Of a DNA stretch of 64,000 nucleotides, positions 47,227 through 58,878 are shown one piece after another. The stretch comes from Mortierella sp. BCC40632. Lineage: Eukaryota > Mortierellomycota > Mortierellomycetes > Mortierellales > Mortierellaceae. Under the pieces are notes generated by a model. The model did not search any database. It worked only from the letters and a program-made list of their open reading frames with translations, and was not told the DNA's origin. Made by a program: the position numbers and the translations under genes. Position 1 is the first letter of the stretch, and each line of letters starts with the position of its first letter. The stretch spans positions 62,001 through 126,000 of the forward strand of contig WAEK01000006.1 of NCBI GenBank assembly GCA_011634665.1. The letters are read 5' to 3'.

Positions 47227-48392
47227 ATGGCACAGGGAGCAGCCCTCTTTCGTATGCTGAATGTTGTCGCAGGTAGGTCATTAACCCTCCTTTTCTCTTC
47301 CACAATGGTTCCTGCAGGAAAAATGAAAAGCATTTCTTATCATTGCATTCTTCCCCTCACTCTCACATGAAATTAACTCTATCTATTGCATTAGGAGTCC
47401 TAATTATACTAGGTGGAGTTCTCTTATTTGTCAAGATGGGATCCTGGAACTCTGGGATCCTTGGGGTCATTTTAGCGTAGGCCTTTTATCCTATAGGAAA
47501 TTGAGGAATGATCTGTACTTGCTGTCTCTGTTCTCCATGGTTTTCTAACCCTCCCTCAATTCTTTCTTTCTTTCTTTTTTTTTTCCCTACTCATAAACAA
47601 TCTGGGCTTCAAGAATCTTTGGTGTTTTGACTTTTGCACTCGAGTTTACTATACCGGAAGCGCTAGTGTACAACATGGGCTTCATGTTCACAATGGCGGG
47701 TCGTGGTGTCTGTAAGTTCTGGATAATCTGAGACAAGAAAAAAATTGCATTCGCGAATTTCTGAGTTTGTCTTGCTAAAAAAAAAACTTTTTTCTCTCTT
47801 TGTCAACCTTTTCCTCATTCGTCCATTCGTACTGGTGATGGAATAGTCTATGTTTGGTAAGTTCACTCTTCGAAGGCTGGTCTAGCACCTCGTTTTGTCC
47901 ATCACTCGGCCTAACCAAACCACTTGTTTTCATACACCCTATGATCGGGTTAGTGCCGGCGTTCTTATCCTCTCCTGGCACTGGTTCAACATTTTGGTCG
48001 GGTGCTTTGTTATGGTAATTGGCCTCTTCTATATTGCCATGCACTTCAAGGGCGCCACCCCTTCGCCTTCCATGTCCGCTGTCCCCGACTACTCGGATGA
48101 AGCCTTGAACCCTGGTCAGGTCACCGGCTCATACACGACCCCAGCACCTCAACAACAGCAACCCGCCATGGCAGAATCTTATCAAAACCCTAGCCATGTT
48201 CAAAGTCCCTCTCAGTTCCAAAGCCCTGCTCAGCTCCAAAGCCCTGCTCAGCTTCAAAGTCCTGCTCAGCTCCAGAGCCCTAGCCAGTATCAGAGTCCTT
48301 CTCAGTACCAGAGTCCCGCCCAGTACCAGCAACAGCCGAACATGGGCGACACTTATCAGAGCCCTAACCTGAAGCAAGAAGTTCGCTACTAA
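47227..48392 (+). CDS. TVP15-like / COPI-associated Golgi membrane protein with repeat-rich tail
   Basis: Predicted 224 aa. Exons: 47227-47272, 47395-47476, 47614-47711, 47847-47856, 47954-48392. Four hydrophobic segments are seen: GVLIILGGVLLFV, GILGVILAIFGVLTFAL, NMGFMFTMAGRGVFYVWCAG and WFNILVGCFVMVIGLFYIAM. The GRGVFY motif and the four-helix layout match COPI-associated/TVP15 proteins of late Golgi membranes. Exon 4 is only 10 nt (tctatgtttg), supplies FYV plus part of Trp/Cys, and is needed to join the third and fourth helices in frame. The cytosolic tail carries about eight copies of a QSP(A/S)Q(F/L/Y) repeat (48190-48340) and ends LKQEVRY. Role in Golgi vesicle traffic is inferred from the family. 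Confidence 0.85.
48203..48338 (+). repeat. 18-bp coding tandem repeat, QSPxQx
   Basis: Seven to eight copies of an 18-bp unit (AGCCCTGCTCAGCTCCAA type) in frame in the tail of the TVP15-like protein; synonymous differences suggest the frame is maintained. Confidence 0.85.
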
Positions 48393-50094
48393 ACAAATGC
48401 AGATTTAGATTACTTCCACACTTTCACACTTCCATATCCCAAGGGGGGTCTTGATCTCTTGTCAAAGAAATTTCATTGGGAGCGAAAAAGGAAGGAGAAA
48501 GGAGGTGGAGTATACTTTACAAGATGCCTTCTCGTCATTGCCCGCGAGTAAACGACCGGTCCTAGCTTACAACTAATCATAATCGTAAAAAAAAAAATAC
48601 TTTGAACGAATTAAACCCTGTGAAGACGGCTACTCTGTAAATGTGCATGAATGGGGGTGGGGGTTTTCTTCTTTTTCTTTTTGAGTTACCCGTATCACAC
48701 CAGTAGCATGCCATGCCAATAAAAATCCAAGCAGGGAGTGGTCAAGCTCCCAACTTGGATTGCGATCACAGTGAGTATCCACATACTTTCTTCCTTTCCT
48801 CCTCTTCTCTTTTAGAAGCTTGGTGAGGCTATAGGCTCACATCTCCCTCGTTCACTCTCTGAACAACGCCTGTGAAAACGCATCTCTTTTTGAAATGTAA
48901 GAACCTTTCAGGTGTCTATACTTTCCTTTCCAATCCCTACGACCTTGGCTCTTTCTCAAACCTTAATCATTTCTTAGTCATCTGTCGACTTGATCGTGAA
49001 CCTCAACTAGATGGTCAACTATGTACTTTCCTTCTGACTACTCCCCCTCCTCAGGGTTTGTCCTGCTGTAGAGTGACATCAAGGGAAGATTTCTTCTATT
49101 TTTCTGACTACAAGAAACTGTCCTATTGAATGCTTAAGGAAGGAGTACCTTGTACTCTACTCTCTATGTCTGAAGCTTGGAAGCCACCAAATAAAGAAGA
49201 GTTCCAAGTACTCTGATATCATCTTGTGGCTCCCTCGATTTCTGCAAGTAGTTCTTGTCGAAAGAAAAAAGTATGGTATCCTAACTCGTGAGAACGCTGG
49301 GGGGAGAGACAAGCCGAACACAGTGTCGACAGCTAGCAAGATAAAAAAAAAAAAAAAAATGTCCGCCAAACAACCAACGCAATAACTGGGCCAGGGGCTA
49401 TTCTATCTTTCATCTCACACCAGTCATCATCTAAAGTATCGCGTATCACGTATCTCTACACTTGTAGCAAGAAACATGGGTTTTGGATCGCATGTTCATG
49501 GAGACACTTTCTAGTGGCAAGCTACGGTTAAATTAAATGGCTTTTTAACCGGCTTACCACTTATCCTCAAAAACTAACTGATGGTTGACTTGGCTAGCCA
49601 GTGCGGTCGAGAACCGGTCTAGAGCCGGTCTAAAGTTGGTAAAATAGACTTAGTATCTCCACGTTCGGTCCACCGAAGGTCCCAATTCATGTGACCTCAG
49701 AAATAGCCAGTACTTGCAACCTGGTAACTGGTTCCTCTCCACTTCACAGACTCTAATAACTAGACTATTTTCTTTTTCCTCTCCTCCACAACTTAGTTTC
49801 CCCTAGCCTTCTAGGTAAGAGAAGGGGAAAAGATACATAAGAAACAAGCTTCCATACCAGTCTCTGCTTACAAAAGTCCACTCAACAGCCCTATAGAGCC
49901 GCCAGTCAGAGGTGACATCTGAAGAGGATACGAAGTGTAGGACTTCATGTGTTGGATATGTGGGTTTCTTTTATTGGCATGCTTTTGCGGTTGCTCGTTG
50001 AGACGAGAGGAGGAGGGGGACAAAAAGGTCAGACCAGGGTCATTCTTTTCCTCTCCCCAATACTTTATATATAAACTTTCATCCCCTTCTCCAA
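48393..50094. other. Intergenic between convergent TVP15-like and DBP5 genes
   Basis: About 1.7 kb with no supported gene. It includes a short direct repeat (CCGGTCTAGAG and CCGGTCTAAAG, near 49615-49635), an A-run near 49342-49358 and 3' regions of both genes. Small frames, such as 48872-49129, show no domain or conserved motif. Confidence 0.5.
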
Positions 50095-52747
50095 TTATGG
50101 CTTCATGGCCTTCTTGATCACCTCCTCAGCCTCATCCATATCCTCGGGGAGCTGAATCACCTTGCGGTCAAAATGAGCCTCAATCTCATTCTGAACCTGC
50201 ATGCTCCGGTTGTCATGAATAAAGTTGACCGAAACACCCGTGCGGCCAAAACGTCCTGTACGACCAATACGATGGAGATAAGTCTCGGGATCGGGTCTGC
50301 CCATCTGATCCGTAGGCAGGTCATAGTTGACGACCATGTTGACGTTGGCGATATCAATACCACGGGCAATGACGTTGGTAGTAATCAAAACCTTGGACTT
50401 GCCGGCGCGGAACGAGTCAATCACTTCGTCACGCTGTGCCGTTTCCAGCTTGCCGTGAAGAGACACCACTGCGTGATGCTTCTCTGACATCTTTTGAGCA
50501 ATCTCGTCTGCAGTGTCGCGTCTCTTTTTTTTTTTTTTTAAAAAAAAAAAAAGAATCGAGTGCGAGGAAGTCAATGACGTTAGCAAACAATGGCATACCC
50601 ACATTACAAAAAAGAAGACTGCATTACTCCCCCCTTGACTGGCTTCTTTGTTTTTGTTTTCTATTTTTACCTTCACGAAAATGATACTCTGACTGATGGT
50701 CAACAACGAGTACAATCCCACCAAGATATCATACTTGCGGTTTCGGTTGCCCTGGGTTTGGTCGCGGCAGTCAACATAGAACTGCTTGATACCATCGACA
50801 GAGAGTTCTTCAGGTCGGAGTGTGATCTGGTTAGCTTTAGGGGCCATGTCCTCAGCAAAAGTACGGACACGGTCCGCCCAAGTGGCCGAGAAGAGGACAA
50901 TTTGGCAGTCCCTAGGCAAAAGTCTTGAAAAAGTATACGCAGGCATATCCCAAATATTGTCAGCCAAGCTCCAGAACTTGATCTGAAAAAGAGAAATGTC
51001 TATCACACACAAACTCATAAGCCCCTTCACATAATCCACCCCTACCTCTTCAGAGCTCGGCTCTGTTCACCAAGACCCTGCATATCCAACATGTTGTCAG
51101 CCTCGTCCAAGACGTAGAGTCGAATGTTCTTGGCGTCAATCACACGTCTCTTGATAAGATCAGACACGGTTCCTGGAGTACCAACAACGACATGGGCTGT
51201 GACCTTGGGAGGCAGAGTCTCGTCCTTGATAGCCTGTGCAGTCGTCACCTGGGTGAACTTGCCCATCTCCTGAATGACTTCCAATGTCTGACGGGCCAAC
51301 TCACGAGAGGGGGACATGACTAGAGCCTAGAGAAATTGGTTGGGAGATCCCATGCAATGTCAGGTCCACCGAGAATGAGTCTCAGTCTGCCATATTTCTC
51401 TCTTTTTTTTTTCTTCTTTTTTCTCTTTCTTGATACTAAACAAAACAAGAGCAAGTGGTGCAATCCTGTCCCAAATTCTCGGTGTTCCTAATCTTTAGCT
51501 GTATACCTGAGGGGCATTGAGGTTGTAGTTGATCCTGCTCAAGATGGTGAGAGCAAAGGCTGCAGTCTTTCCTGTTCCTGACTGGGACTGAGCAATCATG
51601 TTCTTGGGACTTTTTTTTTCAAATAAATAATAAAAAAAAAGGAGAGGATGGGGTGTACGTAAGTTGCTGTTGCTGTTAAGAACATGAGCCATTCAGTGAA
51701 GCATGCCTTTTTTTTTTCACGACTCATACGGGTTATGGAGCAACAAGGGCAAGGCGCGTTCCTGAATCTTGGATGGTCTTGCAAACTTCATGTTATAGAG
51801 TCCCTTGAGCAGATCCTCATGTCTACCGAGTCGTATTAGCGAATGTGAGTAAAGCGTCCAAAGAGACAAAAAACAGAGGAAAGGTTGAGAAGGAAAAAGA
51901 AAAAAAAAACCATCGACAGGCACGTGGCGACGCAAACACAAAAGGCACTTACAAGCCAAGCTCCTCAAACGACTTGACAGATCCGATATGATCCTGCTGG
52001 TCAGCCAGCTTGACCACAACATTGTACGACGACTCGAGCAAGTCTGTGGCGCGCTCCTCAGCAGTGATGACCTCTAAAATAGTCAGAAAAAGAGAAGAAC
52101 AACGCGTTAAGGAATGAAAGAAAGAAAGAAAAATTAATAATTCGACTTTTTGTTATGTCCCGAATGGACTAAAGCTCAGATAAAGAGAATTAATAACGAT
52201 TGATGGAGCGCAAAATCTACCTTCACCCTTGTCATCCTCATCGTTGGCCTTCAGATCGCCAAGTTTGTTGGAGAGGGCTGTTGATGCCAGATGAAAAGAT
52301 GGGAAAAGTGTGTCAGAATTGAAGGCATTCATTGAAGGGCCATGGTCAAATAAAAAACTATCTCAAGTCGACCATTCTGTCTTTTCTTACTTTCTTCGGT
52401 GTTCACTTCGGCTAATGGGGAGCATGCACATTGCACATTAGCAGCAGAGTCATGGAGCCAAAGGGAGAGCGTGCGGGGTCATGCGTTTGTGTATGTGTGT
52501 GTAATTATCCAGATGAAGGCCAGCGTCAGTATCGCCATTAGAATGCTTGCGTCGATCGCCCGTTTGACTCGCCAGTGAATGGCACCCATCGGCGTCCATT
52601 GAAGGAAGAGGAATCTCTTTTGGAGCTGACCCAATGCATTTCCAATTTTTTCTAGGAGGCACGTCCTGGGAGACTGACCATCGAAGCAAGGCCGACTACC
52701 GAGGAGAATGCGGCGGGGACAGCGAAGAGCGACTTACGGGTTGCCAT
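50095..52747 (-). CDS. DBP5: ATP-dependent RNA helicase DBP5/DDX19, mRNA export
   Basis: DEAD-box ATPase that remodels mRNPs at the cytoplasmic face of the nuclear pore. Exons: 52747-52738, 52277-52221, 52073-51953, 51822-51730, 51609-51507, 51326-51046, 50923-50671, 50523-50095; 448 aa, all in phase. The start exon has only three codons and one base (MAT + C). Motifs: [17 protein letters not shown] (Q motif), [13 protein letters not shown] (Walker A, Lys108), SPSRELARQ (Ia), [10 protein letters not shown] (Ib), DEAD at 202-205, SAT at 234-236, [12 protein letters not shown] and HRIGRTGR (390-397). ELGL and HNPPKNM match DBP5 rather than eIF4A. The acceptors of exons 5 and 8 follow A-runs paired with upstream T-runs. 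Divergent from RIO1. Confidence 0.95.
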
Positions 52748-53071
52748 GGCGAAAGAGCAAGAGAGATAAAGAAAAAGTAGGAGCGAGGAATGTCGGTCTG
52801 GGTAGATCGGTAGAGAGAGAGAAAGAGAGAGAAAGAGAGAGAGAAAGGGGGCCCTTGGAAGATGGGTATACGAGCAAGAGTCCCAAGTGGCGGAGTCCTT
52901 TTACTCAAGGACTGTGCCACCCAGAGTCAATCCTCACTTTCCGCCTTGGCCACTCTACCAGAGGAGGAGGAGTGGCAAAAACATAAGCCGCTTTTTTTTT
53001 TTTTTTTCCTCTTCTTCGTCAAAGTGAAAGCGCTGTTGTAAAAAAAAAAAACACCTTTGCTAGATTGCATC
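52748..53071. promoter_or_regulatory. Bidirectional promoter between DBP5 and RIO1
   Basis: 324 bp between divergent starts. Contains GA-rich sequence (52812-52848), which is CT-rich in the DBP5 sense, and a T-run at 52993-53007. No TATA box was seen. Confidence 0.6.
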
Positions 53072-55458
53072 ATGGACAACGCTAACACTACACTAGCCAG
53101 TAGCGCATCAAACATTGTCGAGGCCGCTGAGGCTCTTCACATTGACACCTTTAGCGACGATGACGATTTCAGTGACAGTGAAGAGTTTGACATGGCCGAG
53201 CTCGAGGATGAGCTGAACGACTTTGACGGATGGGACAATGCCACGGGTGGTAAGCAACCTCTTCTCCTTCTCTACATGGACAAGCCCCGGCTGTTGTACG
53301 ACCTTTTCCTTTTACTTTACTTTTCAACAAAGGCCAAGCTCAAGTTTTAATAATCTCTTGACTCAAACTGTTCTTGACTAGACTTTACAAAGCAATATAA
53401 CCGCCTTCGACACAAGCTCCAGCCCAATAGCTCGACCAATGCCGTCACGAGTGCCCCCGCTGCCAACAAACCACGGAAAGCGCCTGTTTCGACCGCTACC
53501 AGTAGCTCTTCCGCAAATGCGACCGAGGTTTCTAGAACCCAAAAGGCGGAGGATTCACATCTAATGGGAGATCAGATCGAAGCCCTTAGCACAAAGTATG
53601 CAGGAAGACTTCATCTAGGTGAACATGGAGGCGCTACCGCGGCCTTGCCAGAGATCAAGATGGGAAGCAAGAAGGCTGCCGGCGACAGGTGAGAGACCTT
53701 TTCCCATTTCTATTAGTATTATGATTGTTATTATCTTTGCACGCATCCTATGCCAAACCATCATGCTCAAGATCACCCCTGTTGTCGATATGGCTATTGA
53801 CTGGATCGCCTCATTTTTTTTCTATCGATATAGAACAAAGAACACGGACAAGTCAGATCGTGCTACATCTGATCAGGTCTTGGATCCTCGCACACGTATC
53901 ATTCTATTCAAGATGCTGAATCGCAACATCATTTACGAAGTCAATGGTTGTATTAGTACAGGAAAAGAGGTAATGAGATACCCTCTGCGAACAAAAACCG
54001 ACTCTCCACCATCTACCAAGCAAACAAGAAAAGGACGGATCAATATTGATTTATTTGTTCTTTTCATTTTGCTCGGAAATACTTGGGGGATAGGCCAATG
54101 TTTACCATGCCAGGACAGAGCAAGGAGAGCATCGAGCTGTCAAAATTTACAAGACCTCAATCTTGGTCTTCAAGGATCGTGATCGCTATGTTTCTGGAGA
54201 ATATCGGTTCCGTCATGGATACAACAAGAGCAACCCCAGAAAGATGGTCAAGGTATGGGCCGAGAAGGAAATGAGGAACTTGAAACGTATCTATCAGGCA
54301 GGCATTCCTTGCCCCGAACCACTTGTTCTTCGCATGCACGTGCTCGTGATGGGTTTCCTGGGCGACAAGAATGGCTGGGCGTATCCTAGATTGAAGGATG
54401 CACAGATTGATGCGGATCGTTATCCGGCCCTGTACTATCAGTTGGTCAAGTACATGCGAATCATGTACCAAACCTGCCACTTGGTTCATGCCGATCTGAG
54501 CGAGTACAACATCCTGTACCATTCCCGCACACTTTATATCATTGATGTCTCCCAGTCCGTGGAACACGACCATCCTCATGCCTTCAACTTTTTGCGGATG
54601 GACATTACGAATGTTTCCGACTTTTTCCGTAAGAAGCGGGTGGGCGTGATGGGCCACAAAGAACTCTTTGACTTTATTACTGATGTCAACATTGGAATGT
54701 CCGAGGAAGAGATGGACAATGAGCTGGAAAGTATTCAGAACAGCCAGCCCGTGAACGAGACCCAGGCTGAGGCCGAGAAACGAAAGGTGGATGATGCCGT
54801 CTTTGCTCAGTCCTACATCCCACGTCATCTTCAGGAGGTTATTGATGTGGAACGAGACGTTCGCAAGGTTTTGGAGGGCGACACAGAGGGTCTTTTGTAC
54901 ACAAAGATGACAGGTATCAAGGATGTAGATGAGCGTCCAAAGGCGAGCACTACCGCTAGCGTAGACTCTAGACAAGCGCCTGCATCCGAGAGCCCTGCTG
55001 TTACTGGGACAACAGCAACAGCGGTACCCCTGACTGCGTCAACGGTCTCAAAGCCCTCTTCCTCCTCCTCCCCCACATCAGTACAGACGAAACAAGATGT
55101 ATCAGATTTGGCGGGTGAGGATGGGGTTGATTCGCGATCCAATACCCGGCTCAAGAAGAGCACTGAGAAGATTGCAAAGGATAAGAACAATGAAGAGGAT
55201 GAAGAGGAGGAGAGTGAAGGTGAGGAGGAGAATGACGATGATGACGATGAAGACGATGAAGAATCTGGGGAGGAAAGTGAGGGAGAAGAGGAAGATATGT
55301 TCAAGAAGCAGGCACGTGGCAAGAGGAATGAGGACAAGGAAGCCAAGAAGGAGCGCAAGTCCAAAGCCAAGGAAGAGGCACGCGAGAAGCGAAAGACAAA
55401 GATCCCCAAGGCTGATAAGAAGCGCAAGATCAAATCGACATCGACAAGGAAAAAGTAA
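53072..55458 (+). CDS. RIO1: Atypical serine kinase RIO1, 40S ribosome maturation
   Basis: Rio1 acts in the last cytoplasmic steps of pre-40S maturation. Exons: 53072-53249, 53382-53688, 53834-53969, 54094-55458; 661 aa, phases agree. The N-terminus is acidic (DTFSDDDDFSDSEEFDMAEL) and precedes a Ser/Ala linker. The kinase begins RTRIILFKMLNRNIIYEVNG. The nucleotide loop STGKEANVYHA spans exons 3 and 4; Lys224 is in AVKIYK. The family-specific flexible loop DRYVSGEYRFRHGY follows, with catalytic HADLSEYN (Asp341) and IDVSQSVEHDHP (Asp358) typical of RIO1. After the kinase come a Ser/Thr/Ala linker, a very acidic block (55190-55300) and a Lys/Arg-rich tail (KADKKRKIKSTSTRKK). It shares a promoter region with DBP5. 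Confidence 0.96.
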
Positions 55459-55964
55459 TTTCTTTTTGGGATGCATCCACACCTCCACACTTCCACATTC
55501 ACACATACTACGCACGCACACGACGCACAATACACACAACACGCATCATAATCACGCACGGGGACGTTACTGCGACGGATATGCAAAGCACAGAAAAAAA
55601 GGGCGAGTCCTGATGTGTTTTCAGCTGGATATTCTTGGTGTGGAATGGAGTGAGTGTAAACAAGCCAGAGCGAACTGGACTGAGGCTGGCAAAGGCAAAT
55701 CATTTTTTTTTTTTTTTTTGAAGGTCATGTCATTATTGCTGGGCTATTCCTGCAGGTCGTTTTCTTCAGAGCTTCCGACCTGGTAACTAGGATGCGCTTG
55801 GATCAAATAATACTATGTTTTAGATACCATTTTCTTCATGTATGTTTGGGCTCCACAGTTGACCTTCTTCCAAAAAAACTGTTACGCGATTCGAGCGTGG
55901 CCCTTGCGTGCGAAGGATCGACGATGAGGTGAACTAGAGGAAAGGAGAGCAAAAGGAGAGAGAA

Positions 55965-55969
<5 letters not shown>

Positions 55970-56003
<34 letters not shown>
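55970..56003. repeat. (GT)n microsatellite
   Basis: About 17 GT units downstream of RIO1. Confidence 0.9.
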
Positions 56004-56005
<2 letters not shown>

Positions 56006-57161
56006 GACGAAGCCGGGGCAACAGAGAAGTGAGGAGAGAAAATAGGAAAGAGCGGAGTGTCGACATGTTGTGCTGGAATGATGCATTTGACGTGTGCTGG
56101 GCTCGCTGCAACTGTGTTCACTGTGTGGCCCGCTGCACGGGTTGGTCAGTCAACATGACATGTTGGACACACATCGAGAGAGAAGAGACGAACCTGTCAA
56201 TTGGGAGGCATCGAGACGGGAAGTAAAAAAAAAAAAAAAAAGGGCAGGCCCAGCAGGTTGGATTGAGTAGGTGTGGTGTGGTGGTAAGGCGAAATAGGAC
56301 CAAGTATGCCCGCGAACATACATTACTTGACCCATATCGCTCAATAAGCTTGTCACTATCCGCCCAATCGGATCCAAGGAACCCCATGTGCCCTGCTGCC
56401 ATCTTGCCCTGCTGACTGCTCTTTTTTTTTTTTTTCCTCCTTTCTTCTGGTCGGGTCAAAAGATGCCTGCCGGATGCGAGGGTGCCCGGGAACCAGAGAA
56501 AGAGACAAAAAAAGAGAGAGAGAGAGAGAGAGAAAGAAAAAGCATGTGCTCAGCTCGGTTTGCGACGCAGTCAAGGCCAAAGCACGGCTACACAAGGAAT
56601 GAGGGGAGGGGTGAGGGAGACAACACCCTGATCTCCATCCAACATTCTAGAGAGGACATGAGCCATCTCAGAAGAATGAATCGCGGCGCAGACCAAGACG
56701 TGGCGACGCAGCAGTTTTCCAAGGCATCAACAGCGCCGATGTGACACAAACAATGCGACAGGAGAGAGAGAGAGAGAGAGAGAGAACAGGGCCTTCTTTT
56801 TCTTGGCCCTTGGCAGGGTGGAGCAGCAGCAAAAGATGGAGCAGCAACTGAAATGGGGGGTAAAAGTTTGCAGGATGGAGCAGGATGGATCAGAGTGGAT
56901 GTGTGTGTGTCTGGTCTGTGTACGCGCAAGACTACAGGGAGAGAGAGAAAAGAGAAGAGAAAGAGAGAAGAGGGAATGGTGGTGGTGGTGTGGGGGTGTG
57001 TCGGTCAGTCTGCGTCTGCGCCTGTAGGGATCAGGGAAGGTGGTGTGGCCAACGTGAGTCATCTTCGCTTGGCCTTGGAGTGACCACTATTGCTTCGCCA
57101 TCCCGTCCATTTTAAACTCGGCCGCATTCGCATCAAACGCATTGCACATTCTTTTCTTCTC

Positions 57162-57162
57162 T

Positions 57163-57208
<46 letters not shown>
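57162..57208. repeat. (CT)n microsatellite
   Basis: About 47 bp of CT dinucleotides upstream of the 302-aa gene. Confidence 0.9.
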
Positions 57209-57210
<2 letters not shown>

Positions 57211-57456
57211 GCACTCTCTCATTCTTTCATTCTTTTGTTCTCTCATCCTCTCCTTCTTCTCTTCTCTCTCCTCTTCTCTCTCCTTGGCTGCCTTCATGCC
57301 ATCATCTACATCTCTCTCTTTTTCTTTTTTTTTTTTTTTCGGATCAAGCTATCCCTGCTCCTCTATCTCTATCCATCTTTTTCTTGCTTTTTTTGATGTC
57401 TATCCATCCATTAAATCCGGTCGGCGTGTTATCTTTCTTCTTCCATCTTTCTATAA

Positions 57457-57494
57457 ATTCATCCATCCATCCATCCATCCATCCATCCATCCAT
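57457..57494. repeat. (ATCC)n tetranucleotide microsatellite
   Basis: About nine ATCC units in the leader of the 302-aa gene. Confidence 0.9.
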
Positions 57495-57619
57495 CTATCC
57501 ATTCTTTCCTTCTGAACTCCTTATTTATGCACGCTCGCCCTCTACGCCATCGATATCGCCGGCAGCAAAAACTCTCCCGCTCACTCCCAAGCACACCACA
57601 CGACCCCTTCTGCAGAACA

Positions 57620-58528
57620 ATGTCGTACGAGTTTGCAGAGGCGCTCTTCAACTTTGCTTGCAGCAAGCTGGAGACGTCTCCAGAGATCGACCTGCGCCAA
57701 CGCGTTCTCCATTCAAATCTCATTCGTCACATTCTCCTCCATCACTCCTCCACATCCCAGCGGCATCATCACCTAGACGACCGGCCGCAGCAGTCCCAAG
57801 ATCTACCACCCCGCTCTTCACATGATGAAGCATCGACTAGCCATTGGGGCTCCTTTGAACTCGAACATGACGACGCTGCGCCTCGGATAGACCACCAGGA
57901 TGTCGATATGGAAGACGCTCCCGTTGGCCTATCAGCGAGCCCGCTCTGGCCGAACACAGGCTCGTCACCCTTTGACTGCGATATTGAGCTGGTCGAGCCC
58001 TGCGCGCCACGAAACAATAACGACGACCTCCTGGTGCGCCGGAAGGGCACAGACGAAGGCAGTGCCCTCGACTCGATTGGCAACATTTCAGTTATCGATA
58101 GCGTATTGATGCAAGTCCCCTTTCCGGATCTGTTCCCTCCCCCTTATCTCCACTACTCCTCGGCAGCGGGCAGTCTCCCTCCTCACGAGGGCTATGACCA
58201 CTATGACTATGACTCGGACTATGACTCTGGCTTTGACTCTGCGCGGGCGCAGGAGGACTGGCTGGATGCCGTGTTGGAGGACCTGATGGACGAGGACGAC
58301 GACGAATTTGAGGACGACGACAGCAGCTCTTCAGAGGACGACTGCGACCCCGACGACCGCCACTGCACCACCAGCAAAAGCAGCCATTGTGTGACTCCCT
58401 CACGCCACCAAGTCCCGCTGAGTTACCATTCTCCTTTGCCAGACCAGTCACAGCAGCAACAGCAGCACCCGATTTGTCAATGGTCGTCATCCAAAGAGCA
58501 CTTTATCAACCGGCGAGAACCCGCGTGA
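57620..58528 (+). CDS. Acidic protein with Asp/Tyr-rich tract, unrecognised
   Basis: Single-exon frame of 302 aa from ATG in a good context (aacaATGtc). The N-terminal 40 residues look helical and folded (MSYEFAEALFNFACSKLETS, LRQRVLHSNLIRHILLHHSS). The middle is His/Gln/Asp-rich. LMQVPFPDLFPPPYLHYSSA resembles a hydrophobic docking segment. Then come HYDYDSDYDSGFDS, the amphipathic acidic helix DWLDAVLEDLMDEDDDEFE, and a His/Ser/Gln-rich tail. No membrane segment is seen. The acidic-hydrophobic pattern suggests a regulatory or transcription-related protein, but this is speculation; an upstream in-frame extension (from 57284) is CT-repeat translation and was not used. Confidence 0.7.
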   Translation: MSYEFAEALFNFACSKLETSPEIDLRQRVLHSNLIRHILLHHSSTSQRHHHLDDRPQQSQDLPPRSSHDEASTSHWGSFELEHDDAAPRIDHQDVDMEDAPVGLSASPLWPNTGSSPFDCDIELVEPCAPRNNNDDLLVRRKGTDEGSALDSIGNISVIDSVLMQVPFPDLFPPPYLHYSSAAGSLPPHEGYDHYDYDSDYDSGFDSARAQEDWLDAVLEDLMDEDDDEFEDDDSSSSEDDCDPDDRHCTTSKSSHCVTPSRHQVPLSYHSPLPDQSQQQQQHPICQWSSSKEHFINRREPA

Positions 58529-58834
58529 ATAAAGACGAGAAAAAAGAACGCTCGCTGTTTATTATAACATCCTTGCTTCAACCTGACTCGTTTGCTGTTG
58601 ACGCACATTACTCTTTCACGAGTCTGCTGCTGTTGTGTTGCCTCGGACAGACACACACATTCAGGGCCTGTGTCCTTGTGGACCTCTTATCTCTGTTGCC
58701 CTATCCTCCCTATCGGCCGAATCCTCTGCCATACCAATGAGCCTTTTCCCTTTACCTCCTCCTCTTTTTTTTGTAGCCGAAAGAGAGACAGAGAGAAAAA
58801 GGGTCATCATCCCCATCCCCTGTCATTCAATCAT

Positions 58835-58878
<44 letters not shown>

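Larger units (their letters stand above)
55459..57619. other. Intergenic, low complexity
   Basis: No gene recognised. Contains (GT)n at 55970-56003, GA tracts near 56511-56535 and 56761-56785, (CT)n at 57162-57208 and (ATCC)n at 57457-57494. The CT- and ATCC-rich right part is probably leader of the gene at 57620. Frames here translate repeats. Confidence 0.55.

Noticed and set aside
50941..51039. Upstream part of the last long DBP5 frame ([10 protein letters not shown] start)
   Set aside because: Intronic: the splice 51046 to 50923 restores the family sequence [11 protein letters not shown] in phase.
57284..57619. N-terminal extension of the 302-aa protein frame
   Set aside because: Translation of CT and ATCC repeats; the ATG at 57620 has good context and begins the non-repetitive part.
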